40,829 bases of DNA from Streptacidiphilus pinicola (GTDB lineage: Bacteria; Actinomycetota; Actinomycetes; Streptomycetales; Streptomycetaceae). The position numbers and the translations under genes are program-made. The stretch is from positions 1 to 40,829 of the forward strand of contig NZ_QKYN01000166.1 of the NCBI RefSeq assembly GCF_003258295.1. Direction: 5' to 3'. The notes beneath the pieces are model-generated. The model was not told where the DNA came from. It made no database searches and saw only the letters and a program-made list of their open reading frames with translations. Positions 7,141 through 14,509 of this stretch are shown piece by piece; position 1 is the stretch's first letter, and each line of letters begins with the position of its first letter.

Positions 7141-7173
7141 GGCCCCGGTGCCGCCCCTTGCGGCACCGGGGCC
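7141..7173. terminator. 14-bp stem hairpin between convergent small genes
   Basis: GGCCCCGGTGCCGC (7141-7154) pairs perfectly with 7160-7173 around CCCTT and is followed by GTCTGTTGT. It serves the acidic-protein gene, and copy B from the other side. Confidence 0.8.
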
Positions 7174-7232
7174 GTCTGTTGTGGCAGGGGGGTGAAGCGA
7201 CCGCACGCCCGGTGCGCCTGTTCGCGGACCCC

Positions 7233-7469
7233 CTACTGCCACACGTGAGGTCCGCCGCCGATCCACTGGACGCTGTCGTCATCCTCCGGATCGAGCTCCC
7301 TGAGGCCGGCCCGTCGGCAGAACTCGGCGACGTCCCGGAGGCTGTGTGCCTTGCCCACCGGCGTGCCGAGCACGTCCACGCGGCGGTACGGCGGGTTGGC
7401 ATCGACAACGTGGTGCACCACCACGACGTGTGCGTGGTGCGGTGTGCTGGAGGCCGGCGACTCGGTCAT
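7233..7469 (-). CDS. Small protein of the W-x-GGGP-x-VW family, copy B
   Basis: 78 residues, closely related to copy A: PHHAHVVVVHHVVD, then PYRRVDVLGTPVGKAHSL, then RDVAEFCRRAGLRELD, ending VQWIGGGPHVWQ. Copies A and B are alike over nearly the whole length, suggesting a recent duplication, while copy C at 8958 is more distant. The ATG at 7469 is chosen by alignment with copy A; the SD is weak, and an upstream in-frame GTG cannot be excluded. It is divergent from the alditol-oxidase gene at 7612, with about 140 bp of shared upstream DNA. Function unknown. Confidence 0.7.
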   Translation of the reverse strand: MTESPASSTPHHAHVVVVHHVVDANPPYRRVDVLGTPVGKAHSLRDVAEFCRRAGLRELDPEDDDSVQWIGGGPHVWQ

Positions 7470-7611
7470 GCGGCCAGCCTGCGACACCCCCACGGTGATC
7501 GCATCCACGTTCGCCCAACAATCGCTCGAACGAACGAATGGAGGTGCACGCTGGTGTCGAGGACGTCGGGACTTTTCTCCGTGGCTTGCCCGTACTAGTT
7601 TGTTCAGTGCC

Positions 7612-8906
7612 ATGACGAATAGAGGACCGATGCCCCCAGACCGTCCCTCCGAGCCGCTGGCCAACTGGGCCGGGAACCTGCGCTACTCGGCATCCCGGCT
7701 CCACGAGCCGACCAGCGTCGCAGAGTTGCGGCGCATCGTCCGCGGGGCCGCACAGGTGCGTGCGCTCGGGTCGCGGCACTCGTTCAACGCGCTCGCGGAC
7801 ACCCGCGGGGACCTCGTCAGCACGGCCGCGCTGCCGAAGGTGCTGACGGTCGCTCCGGATCGCCGCTCCGTGCGGGTGAGCGCCGGCCTGCGGTACGGGA
7901 GATCGCGGTGGGGCTGGAGCGACCGGGGCTGGCGCTGGCCAACCTCGCCTCGCTACCGCACATCTCCGCGGCGGGCGCGATCGCCACCGGCACGCACGGC
8001 TCGGGCGACCACAACCAGGGACTGGCCTCGGCCGTGCTCGCCCTCGAACTCGTCGACGCCGACGGCGAGCTGCGGGAGCTGAGCCGGGACGCTGATCCGG
8101 TGCTCTTTCCGGGAGCCGTCGTGGCCCTCGGCGCGCTCGGTGTCGTCACCGAGCTGACGTTGGCCGTCGAACCGGCCTACGACGTCAGCCAGCGGGTCCA
8201 CCTCGGCCTCTCGCTGGAGCGTCTCGCCGCCGACTTCGACGCGGTCTTCGCGTCCGGCTACAGCGTCAGCGCGTTCACCTCCTGGGACCCCGACCGCGCG
8301 GCGGTGTGGGTCAAGCACCGCACGGGCGCCGCAGAGCCGGCCGGGTCGGTGGCGGGTGCCGTCCCCGCGACCACGCCGCAGCACCCGATCGGTGGCATGC
8401 CGGCCCACAACTGCACGGCGCAGCTGGGAGAGCCGGGGCCGTGGCACGACCGCCTGCCGCACTTCCGCGCGGCGTTCACCCCGAGCCGGGGCGACGAGCT
8501 GCAGTCGGAGTACCTGCTGCCGCGCGAGCAGGCCGCCACGGCGATCGCCCGGCTGCGGGCCCTCGGCCCTCGCCTGGCACCGTTGCTGCACACCTCGGAG
8601 ATCCGCACCGTCGCGGCTGACGACCTCTGGCTGAGCCCGGCGTACCGACGCGACAGCGTCGCCTTCCACTTCACCTGGATCGCCGACCCGACCGCCGTCG
8701 CGCCACTGCTCGCCTCGATCGAGGACGCCCTGCTGCCGCTCGGCGCACGCCCGCACTGGGGAAAGCTCTTCTCCTGCACCCCGGAGCAACTCGACCGGGC
8801 TGTTCCCCGCCTGCGCGACTTCGCCGCGCTCGCACAGGACTTCGACCCGAAGGGGAAGTTCCGTAACGACCTGCTGGCGACGTGGTTGCCCGCGTCCCAG
8901 GCCTGA
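7612..8906 (+). pseudogene. Alditol/xylitol oxidase-type FAD enzyme interrupted by a one-base frameshift
   Basis: Read across a missing G near 7897-7901, the two frames give one protein of about 430 residues. It aligns throughout with alditol oxidase (AldO, 418 residues), which oxidises sugar alcohols with covalent FAD and makes H2O2. Frame 1 has NWAGNLRYSA and VRALGSRHSFN, with the His that binds FAD, and ends at GLRYG. Frame 0 resumes with EIAVGLERPGLALANLASL, followed by GTHGSG, SEIRTVAADDLWLSPAY, FHFTWI, HWGKLF and a normal end. Known active-site residues (Glu/Arg of EIRT, His/Thr of FHFTW, Lys of HWGK) are all present. An extra G in GGGAG would restore the frame. An internal restart at 7908 would lack half of the FAD domain. 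Because nothing else has decayed, a sequencing error or a very recent mutation is likely. Confidence 0.8.
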
Positions 8907-8957
8907 TCGTCGGAACCAGCGAGTGCGATCACGCGGCACGGGCTGAATCCTTGAGGC

Positions 8958-9191
8958 GTGAGCATCTTCTCCGCGGGCCGGAACGACTCGCACATCACCG
9001 TCCACCGGCCCCACACCGACGCCGCCGGTCAGCACTACCGGCGCGTCGACTTCTTCGGTCTGGAAGTCGGCCGCGCCTATACCCGGGAGGACGTGAAGAC
9101 GTTCATGGTCCAGTGCGCCCTGGATCCGGCGTTGCTCGACCAGCCCGGCGTCGTCGAGTGGTTCGGGGGCGGCCCGGACGTCTGGGAGTAG
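8958..9191 (+). CDS. Small protein of the W-x-GGGP-x-VW family, copy C
   Basis: 77 residues from GTG 8958. HITVHRPHTDAAGQHYRRVD is followed by FFGLEVGRAYTREDV, a divergent helix region and VVEWFGGGPDVWE. It shares the YRRVD, VG-x-A, DV and W-x-GGGP-x-VW landmarks with copies A and B but differs in the helix and has one Cys at another place. It follows the oxidase gene by 51 bp in the same direction and may share its transcript. The SD is poor: GAGG is only one base from the GTG. Function unknown. Confidence 0.7.
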   Translation: MSIFSAGRNDSHITVHRPHTDAAGQHYRRVDFFGLEVGRAYTREDVKTFMVQCALDPALLDQPGVVEWFGGGPDVWE

Positions 9192-9194
9192 CGG

Positions 9195-9245
9195 TCAGCG
9201 GAGGATCGGCTCGTACTCCACCTGCTCGATCGGGTTGCCGTCCCG
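9195..9245 (-). pseudogene. Possible C-terminal remnant of a glyoxalase-fold (VOC) protein
   Basis: On the minus strand the last 17 codons read RDGNPIEQVEYEPILR and stop. This resembles the end of VOC-family proteins (a DGN-x-I-E-x-V-E motif). Upstream the frame degenerates into Arg-rich sequence with no start, so it looks like the leftover of a deleted gene. The evidence is short and could be chance. Confidence 0.25.
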
Positions 9246-9311
9246 AAGAAGTCGCCGCCTACGCCGGCCGCGCAAGTTCGCCGCGCCGGTACGGCGCTGA
9301 CGCGGGTGGTG

Positions 9312-9911
9312 TCAGTTCGCGGGCCGGGCCGCGAGGGCGTCGGCGAGGCGGGAGATGCCGAACTCGAAGGCGCGGTCCACGTCTCCGCCGAGGTTGAAGG
9401 CGCCGGCCAGCTCCATGGCGATGAAGCCGCTGGCCCAGGCGGTGACCGTGCGGGCGGCCTCCAGTTCGTACTCCTGGCCGGCGAGGGTGGCCGCCACCCG
9501 CAGCAGTGGCGCGACGGCCACGGTCATCGCCTCCACGTCGGCCCCGCCGGGGCTGGTCTGGGGCGCGAAGACCAGCCCGAACCCGGCCGGGCGGGTGTGC
9601 GCGAACCCGCGCAGGGCCCGCGCCATGTCGGCCAGGGTCCGGCGCGGGTCGAGCTCTGGCCCGCTCGCGTCGCCCGTGCCGGCCTCCGCCTCGACGGCGG
9701 CGAGGCGGTCGCCGAGGTCGCGGATCGTGGCCTTGGTGATCAGCCGGATCAGGTCATCCCGATTCTTCACCCGCTTGTAGAGCGACGGCGGCCGCACTCC
9801 GACCCGCGCGGCGACCGCCTGCATGGTCAACCCGGTCGGCCCCTCGGATTCCACGATGTCCCGGCCGGCCTCGACGATGGCCTCCAGCGAGGTCCGATCA
9901 GGCGTCGGCAT
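9312..9911 (-). CDS. TetR family regulator with WHG-type C-terminal domain
   Basis: 199 residues. Helix-turn-helix: GPTGLTMQAVAARVGVRPPSLYKRVKNRDDLIRLI (about residues 25-59), where S-L-Y-K-R-V is the recognition-helix signature of the subgroup with a WHG effector domain. The rest is an all-helical ligand domain. The ATG at 9911 has GGAAGGAG upstream. It is divergent from the metallo-hydrolase gene, and a perfect palindrome lies inside that gene's promoter spacer, so this regulator most likely represses the hydrolase and probably itself. The ligand is unknown. Confidence 0.9.
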   Translation of the reverse strand: MPTPDRTSLEAIVEAGRDIVESEGPTGLTMQAVAARVGVRPPSLYKRVKNRDDLIRLITKATIRDLGDRLAAVEAEAGTGDASGPELDPRRTLADMARALRGFAHTRPAGFGLVFAPQTSPGGADVEAMTVAVAPLLRVAATLAGQEYELEAARTVTAWASGFIAMELAGAFNLGGDVDRAFEFGISRLADALAARPAN

Positions 9912-9934
9912 GAGCGCTCCTTCCGCCTTGGCTA

Positions 9935-9964
9935 TTGACGTTAGCCATCATGGCTACGTAGATT
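9935..9964 (+). promoter_or_regulatory. Promoter of the metallo-hydrolase gene
   Basis: TTGACG (9935-9940) and TAGATT (9959-9964) are spaced by 18 bp, close to the vegetative HrdB consensus. Transcription would start near 9971 and give a leader of about 33 nt carrying the AGGAG SD. Confidence 0.75.
9942..9956. promoter_or_regulatory. Perfect palindrome TAGCCAT-C-ATGGCTA, probable TetR operator
   Basis: A 7-1-7 palindrome fills the spacer between the -35 and -10 boxes of the hydrolase promoter, where a bound repressor would exclude RNA polymerase. A further half-site TAGCCAT follows at 9964-9970, overlapping the -10 end. Confidence 0.75.
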
Positions 9965-10003
9965 AGCCATCAGGGCAAACGATAGCAATCCCAGGAGCAT
10001 GTG

Positions 10004-10717
10004 ATGAAACTCGGCCCACACCTGCACCGCATCGGCAACGACCTCGTGGCCGCCTATCTCGTCGACACCGACGAAGGCATCACGGTCATCGACGCCGGAC
10101 TGGCCGGGCACTGGCACGACCTGCACAGCGAACTGGCCGCCATGGGCCGGTCCGCGGCCGACATCCGCGGCCTCGTGCTGACCCACGGTGACACCGACCA
10201 CATCGGGTTCGCCGAACGCCTGCGCCGCGAGTACGGCGTGCCGGTCTACGTCCACGAGGAGGACGCCGCGCGAGCGCGCGGCGAGGTCAAGACCAAGCCC
10301 GCCTACGGCAAGATCAAGCTGCGCGCCCTCGCCGGGTTCCTCTGGTACGGGATGCGCAAGGGCGGCCTGCGCACCGAGTACCTCGGCGAGGTGGTCCCCG
10401 TTCACGACGGCCAGGTCCTCGACCTGCCCGGGGCCCCGCGGATCGTCGGCATGCCCGGCCACTCGCCCGGCAGCGTCGCCATCCACGTCCCCGTCGCCGA
10501 CGCCGTCTTCGCCGGCGACGCCCTGACCACCCGTCATGTCCTCACCGGCCGACCCGGGCCGCAGCCGGCGCCGTTCACCGACGACCCGCAGCAGGCCCTG
10601 GCCTCCCTGGAGCACCTGCAGGACCTGAAGGCCAGCTGGCTGCTCCCCGGTCACGGCACCCCCTGGTCCGCAGGCATCCCGGAGGCGATCGCCGCCATCA
10701 AGGCCGCCGCAGCCTGA
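10004..10717 (+). CDS. Metallo-beta-lactamase-fold hydrolase
   Basis: 237 residues. Metal-binding motifs in order: THGDTDHIG (residues 60-68, the H-x-[HD]-x-D-H motif with Asp at the second position), PGHSPGSVAIHV (third metal His), FAGDALTT (bridging Asp) and LPGHGTPW (last His). The arrangement is that of glyoxalase II/lactonase-like hydrolases, with a central insert (KIKLRALAGFLWYGMRKGG) that probably shapes the substrate pocket. No signal peptide is present, so it is cytoplasmic. ATG 10004 is preferred over GTG 10001 because AGGAG (9993-9997) is then 6 nt away. It is controlled by the divergent TetR. The substrate is not predictable; an ester or lactone made toxic to the cell is plausible. 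Confidence 0.9.
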   Translation: MKLGPHLHRIGNDLVAAYLVDTDEGITVIDAGLAGHWHDLHSELAAMGRSAADIRGLVLTHGDTDHIGFAERLRREYGVPVYVHEEDAARARGEVKTKPAYGKIKLRALAGFLWYGMRKGGLRTEYLGEVVPVHDGQVLDLPGAPRIVGMPGHSPGSVAIHVPVADAVFAGDALTTRHVLTGRPGPQPAPFTDDPQQALASLEHLQDLKASWLLPGHGTPWSAGIPEAIAAIKAAAA

Positions 10718-10730
10718 CGCCGCGCCGGAC

Positions 10731-10772
10731 CCCTGACGTCCTCGTCGCCGTAGGGCAGCGAGGACGTCAGGG
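10731..10772. terminator. 14-bp stem, 14-nt loop hairpin between convergent genes
   Basis: CCCTGACGTCCTCG (10731-10744) pairs perfectly with 10759-10772. It lies between the hydrolase gene and the membrane gene that converges on it, overlapping the last codons of the latter by a few bases, and probably terminates both. Confidence 0.75.
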
Positions 10773-11567
10773 CGGCGCTTTCTCCGTGCGTTCGGGGAAC
10801 AGCAGGACGGCGCCGACGAAGAAGCAGATGGAGCCGATCAAGGTCTGGGTGTCGGCCCCGTCGGCGTTCTTCACCTGGCCCGTGACCGGGTTGACGAAGC
10901 CGGCCACCGCGGAGACGCCGAAGGCGACGGAGCCGATCAGATTGGTCAGGGTGATCCACCAGGACCAGACCCGGGGGCGCCAGGCGAGCCAGCCGTGGCA
11001 GACCTCGTACCAGGCCAACGCGCTGGACACGAGGAAGCAGAGGGAACCGATGGCGTCCGGCCGCCAGACGTGCTGGTGCGCCGTCTCGGCGGAGAGGTTG
11101 TCGGCCATGGCGATCCCGGTGCTGATGTTGAAGTAGATCGTTCCGACGAGCTGGACCGCGGTGGCCCACCAGTCGATCCGGCGAGGCTGGTAGACGAGGA
11201 AGCGCCGGCCGTGCGGATTCTGCGCGGTGGAGGACGCGTCGACCACCTCGCGGTACGACAGGAGCGATGCCGAGGTGAAGAACAGCGAGCCGACGAAATA
11301 GGTGACCGTGTCTCCGCGTGCCCCCACGGCATCGGCATAGCCAGGGATCGAGCCCATTGCGAAGAGCAGGGATCCGACGGCGAACAGGACGGCGATCCAC
11401 CAGCCCCGGGCCGTGGGCGCCCACCAGGTCGATCCGGTGGGTGGCATCTGGTGCTTGCGGTGGCGGCGCGATCCACGGCGGACGACCACACCATCCGAGC
11501 CCACGTGCTCGACGAAGGTCGCCGCCGCCCAGCGCCCTGGGCGGCGGGTGGTGTCCCGGGCGGTCAT
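10767..11567 (-). CDS. YrhK-like multi-pass membrane protein
   Basis: 266 residues with about six to seven hydrophobic segments. Repeated patterns such as WWIAVLFAVGSLLFAMGSIPGY, YFVGSLFFTSASLLSY, IDWWATAVQLVGTIYFN and IGSICFFVGAVLLFPE recall the YrhK domain, a two-helix unit with GS-x-x-F motifs, here apparently present several times. This identification is from memory of the pattern and is tentative. The ATG overlaps the TGA of the upstream potassium-channel gene (ATGA), so the two are translationally coupled and the protein may work with the channel, but no specific role is known. Confidence 0.7.
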   Translation of the reverse strand: MTARDTTRRPGRWAAATFVEHVGSDGVVVRRGSRRHRKHQMPPTGSTWWAPTARGWWIAVLFAVGSLLFAMGSIPGYADAVGARGDTVTYFVGSLFFTSASLLSYREVVDASSTAQNPHGRRFLVYQPRRIDWWATAVQLVGTIYFNISTGIAMADNLSAETAHQHVWRPDAIGSLCFLVSSALAWYEVCHGWLAWRPRVWSWWITLTNLIGSVAFGVSAVAGFVNPVTGQVKNADGADTQTLIGSICFFVGAVLLFPERTEKAPP

Positions 11568-12187
11568 GGCGTCGGCCCGATGCCCGGATCGTCGTCCTCA
11601 CGGTCCAGCAGTCCCGGCGAGGCAGGCATGCCCTGTGGCGGTGCCATGCGCTGCCTGCTGCGCCGGACGGCGCCCACGACGACCCTGACCGCGACGCCGA
11701 GGACGACCAGATCGGCGATCATCTGGCCGGTAACGACCAGGCGGGCCGTCTCGGTTTTCGCGGTGATGTCGCCGAAGCCCACGGTCGCGAACACGGTGAC
11801 GGCGAAGTACAGGCCGTCGGTGTGGGTCAGATGCTCACCGAAGTTGCTCGGGGACAGCCCGGCGAGGGCGACGTAGGTGGCGGCGAACAACAGGATGAAG
11901 AACGGGACGCTGGTGGCCAGGCTCTCGGCCGCGCGCGCACCGGGGAGCGGGGAACGGACGATCCTTTCGACCTGGAAAACGACCAAGGTGACGAACCCGG
12001 CCAGCCCGACGACCAGCATGGTGATGACGGACGGCAGCGAGGCGTGGTCCAAGGGCAGCACGTAGTACAGGGTCGTGAGCACGATGATCGAGCCCGCCAC
12101 CCGCACGAGCGTCCAGGCGATCGCGCGGGGCGACAGTTGGGACCGGGCGGAGGCGTGGTGCGCCGCCCTGGAGCTGCCGCCCGTCAT
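11564..12187 (-). CDS. Two-pore-helix type potassium channel (Ion_trans_2)
   Basis: 207 residues from ATG 12187. Two N-terminal hydrophobic helices (~24-44, 52-72) precede the channel core: outer helix ~92-113, pore loop and selectivity filter TVGFGD (135-140), inner helix ~148-174. TVGFGD is the potassium filter with Phe in the usual Tyr place, common in bacterial channels. The C-terminus is short, without an RCK domain, so gating by nucleotide or calcium binding is unlikely. The start is chosen because a 29-codon ORF with a strong SD ends at exactly this ATG (ATGA). A longer GTG start near 12298 is open but poorly biased. The stop overlaps the next membrane gene. Confidence 0.85.
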   Translation of the reverse strand: MTGGSSRAAHHASARSQLSPRAIAWTLVRVAGSIIVLTTLYYVLPLDHASLPSVITMLVVGLAGFVTLVVFQVERIVRSPLPGARAAESLATSVPFFILLFAATYVALAGLSPSNFGEHLTHTDGLYFAVTVFATVGFGDITAKTETARLVVTGQMIADLVVLGVAVRVVVGAVRRSRQRMAPPQGMPASPGLLDREDDDPGIGPTP

Positions 12188-12273
12188 GGCTTCGGCCCGG
12201 GGCGCAGCTGCCTGCCCGACTCCGCCGCCCGCTCGGCTCCCGGGCCGCCCACTGCCCTGTCCGACCGGTCCAT
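12184..12273 (-). CDS. 29-residue leader ORF upstream of the potassium channel
   Basis: On the minus strand a very strong SD (GGGAGGAGGG) stands 3-7 nt before ATG 12273. The ORF reads 29 codons, mostly with G or C at the third position, and its TGA overlaps the ATG of the channel gene as ATGA. The peptide (MDRSDRAVGGPGAERAAES followed by GRQLRPGPKP) has no recognisable motif. The channel start itself has no good SD, so ribosomes probably enter here and reinitiate. It might be a regulatory leader or simply a coupling device. Confidence 0.5.
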   Translation of the reverse strand: MDRSDRAVGGPGAERAAESGRQLRPGPKP

Positions 12274-12318
12274 CGTCCCTCCTCCCGGTGGGGTTCACCT
12301 GGTGGAGACGGTCGATCG

Positions 12319-12341
12319 GCCTCCCTCCGGCGGAGGGAGGC
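12319..12341. terminator. Near-perfect 23-bp palindrome, probable terminator
   Basis: Eleven-base arms (12319-12329 and 12331-12341) are exact complements around one base. It lies between the stop of the glyoxalase-fold gene and the channel leader ORF, both on the minus strand. It may end the NOS transcript or hold an operator for the channel unit. Confidence 0.55.
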
Positions 12342-12465
12342 ACGATCAGCTCCCTCGATCTTCTCCCAGCCGGCTCAGTCCGGCGAGGGCAGCCGATCCT
12401 TACGGGTCGGTCGGGAACAGGGCTTGATCACGTTGCCCTGCCCACGCCGTCGAATGAGCCAGGGC

Positions 12466-13251
12466 TCACATGGGTTTGGGGCTGATCACGGCGAAGACGG
12501 CGCCCTGGGGGTCGGCGAGGACGGCCATGCGTCCGGCCATCATGTCGAAGGGTTGGACCAGGGCTTTGCCGCCCACCCTGGCCAGGTTGTCGGTGATGTC
12601 GTCGGTGCTCTCGACGGCGAAGTAGGTGAGCCAGTGGGCGGGGGTGCCGGGCGGGTCGTTGTGCAGGTTCGCGACGCCGGCGACGCTGCGGCCGTTGACG
12701 TTGAAGGAGTGGTAGTCCCCGGCACCCTCCATCTCCATGGGGGTGATCTCGGCGCCGAACACGGCCCGGTAGAACGCGACCGCGGCCGCGAAGTCGCTGG
12801 TGTGGAGCTCGTTCCAGGTCAGCGCGCCGGGCTCGTTGACGATGCCGGCGCCGGGGAACTCCAGCGGCTGCCACACGCCGAACACGGCGCCGGTCGGGTC
12901 GGCGGCGATCAGGCTGCGACCGATGGTGCCCACGTCCATCACCGGCATCATCACCGTCCCGCCGGCGTCCGTGATCGCTCGCTGGGCGGCGTCCGCGTCG
13001 GCGGTGGACAGATACGTCGTCCAGACCGGCGGCGGCACCTGCTGCCCCTCCGACGCCGCAGCGGTCATGACACCGGCGACCGGCTTTCCCTTCAGGGTGC
13101 ACACCGCGTAGCCGCCGAACTCCGCCGGGCCGACCTCGCCCTGCCAGCCGAAGAGGTCCCGGTACACGTCCAGCGCGGCCTGCTGATCCCGGGCCAGCAC
13201 GTCGACCCAACAGGGGGTGCCGGGTGCGTACGGCTCCGTCACTTCGGGCAT
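12466..13251 (-). CDS. Two-domain glyoxalase/VOC superfamily protein
   Basis: 261 residues made of two VOC modules of about 125 residues each: GTPCWVDVLARDQQAALDVYRDLFGW through ADPTGAVFGVWQP, and GALTWNELHTSDFAAAVAFYRAVFGAEI through ADPQGAVFAVISP. This tandem layout matches the actinobacterial CFP30B-like / hydroxylase family, often annotated as glyoxalase, whose substrate is not established. Start ATG 13251 has AAAGGGA upstream. It begins 34 bp after the nitric oxide synthase stop on the same strand, so it probably belongs to that transcript. Any link to NO chemistry is inference. Confidence 0.85.
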   Translation of the reverse strand: MPEVTEPYAPGTPCWVDVLARDQQAALDVYRDLFGWQGEVGPAEFGGYAVCTLKGKPVAGVMTAAASEGQQVPPPVWTTYLSTADADAAQRAITDAGGTVMMPVMDVGTIGRSLIAADPTGAVFGVWQPLEFPGAGIVNEPGALTWNELHTSDFAAAVAFYRAVFGAEITPMEMEGAGDYHSFNVNGRSVAGVANLHNDPPGTPAHWLTYFAVESTDDITDNLARVGGKALVQPFDMMAGRMAVLADPQGAVFAVISPKPM

Positions 13252-13285
13252 GGGCGTCCCTTTCTCGCGGTACCTGCTGCGCTCC

Positions 13286-14509
13286 TCAGGGTTGCGGCGC
13301 CGTGAGTCCCGGGCCAGCGGCCACGCCGTGCGGCGCCGGCCGGGGGCCGAGATCCGCACGAATGGCGTCAGGGAGACGTTCGAAACCCGGGCTCGCCCCC
13401 GAGACCGGACAGGGGGCGGGCTGGGGCTGCGCCCACGGTGTCCGCCGGTGCAGGAAGGCCGGGCGCGCCGACGGGTCGGGCGGATCGTAGTAGCGGTGGA
13501 ACACCGCGGTGGCCGAGCCGGAGAGCGGAGGCACGATCCAGGTCCAGTCCGTAGGGACGGCACGGCCGTGGCGGCCCTCCCGCTCGACATGGGCGAGGAA
13601 CCGCGTCGACTCCGTGTGGTGGTCGGCGATCGTCACCCCGACATGGCCGAACGAGTGCAGCACCGCCAGATTCAGCTCCACCAGCGCCCGGTCGCGCCAC
13701 AGGGTGCGCTCGTCCGCGGTGTCCAGACCGAAAAGCTGGGCCACGGCGGGGAGTTGGTTGTACCGGTCGGCGTCGGCGAGGTTGCGTGAGCCGATCTCGG
13801 TTCCCATGTACCAGCCGTTGAAGGGCGCGGCGGGGTAACTGATCCCGCCGATCTCCAGCGTCATGTCGGCGACTGCGGGAACGGCGTACCAGCGCAGTCC
13901 CAGGGCTGCGAAGTCGGGACGGTGAGGGTGCGTCAGCGGGACCTCGAGCACGGCGTCCTCAGGGAGCTCGTAGAACTCCGGCGCGCGGTCGGGCGCCGCC
14001 TGGATCAACAGCGGGAGGACCTCGAACGGCTCCTTTCCTCCCTTCCAGCCCAGTTCCCGCAGGACCGCGCAACGCTCCGCGCTGCGCGGGTCGTCGGCGT
14101 AGCGCACCAGCTGCTCGCCGAGCATGCGTGCGGCCGGACGCCCCGGCGCGTCGGGGGCGAAGACGCTGATGACGGGCCGTATCCGGCCGCCGTTGGTGGC
14201 CAGGCGCAGATGTTCGAAGCACTCGCGCGCGATGTCGTCGGGATGTGTGAGGTGCCTCAGGTCGCGGACCAGCAGGTTGTTCCAGTAGAGCCGGCCGATG
14301 CAGCGTGCGGCGTTCCGCCAGGCCACCCGGGCGCCGTAGGTGAGTTCCTCCGGGGTGTGCGCGTAGGTCCCGTCGCGGTCGACGGCTGCGGCGATCTCCT
14401 TGATCCTGACGTCGGGGTCGACGGCTCCGGGGTGCTCACGCGCAAAGTCCCGGACGAAGGACTCGGCGGCCTCGAGCAGCGGCTGCTGTCCTGGCTCGCG
14501 GCCCGTCAC
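13286..14509 (-). CDS. nos: Nitric oxide synthase, oxygenase domain only
   Basis: 407 residues from GTG 14509. It is a bacterial NOS, which oxidises L-arginine to citrulline and NO using heme, a pterin and electrons from a separate reductase. The heme ligand is Cys70 in VAWRNAARCIGRLYW. The substrate-binding Glu238 lies in FNGWYMGTEIGSRNL. NGGRIRPVISVF and TDWTWIVPPLSGSATAVFHRYY complete the family core. A reductase domain is absent, as usual in bacteria. The C-terminal ~50 residues are Pro/Ala-rich and probably disordered. The GTG overlaps the TGA of the flavohemoglobin gene (GTGA), so translation of the two is coupled. Some streptomycetes use NOS to nitrate natural products (thaxtomin), but no nitrating P450 is seen here. 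Confidence 0.95.
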   Translation of the reverse strand: MTGREPGQQPLLEAAESFVRDFAREHPGAVDPDVRIKEIAAAVDRDGTYAHTPEELTYGARVAWRNAARCIGRLYWNNLLVRDLRHLTHPDDIARECFEHLRLATNGGRIRPVISVFAPDAPGRPAARMLGEQLVRYADDPRSAERCAVLRELGWKGGKEPFEVLPLLIQAAPDRAPEFYELPEDAVLEVPLTHPHRPDFAALGLRWYAVPAVADMTLEIGGISYPAAPFNGWYMGTEIGSRNLADADRYNQLPAVAQLFGLDTADERTLWRDRALVELNLAVLHSFGHVGVTIADHHTESTRFLAHVEREGRHGRAVPTDWTWIVPPLSGSATAVFHRYYDPPDPSARPAFLHRRTPWAQPQPAPCPVSGASPGFERLPDAIRADLGPRPAPHGVAAGPGLTAPQP

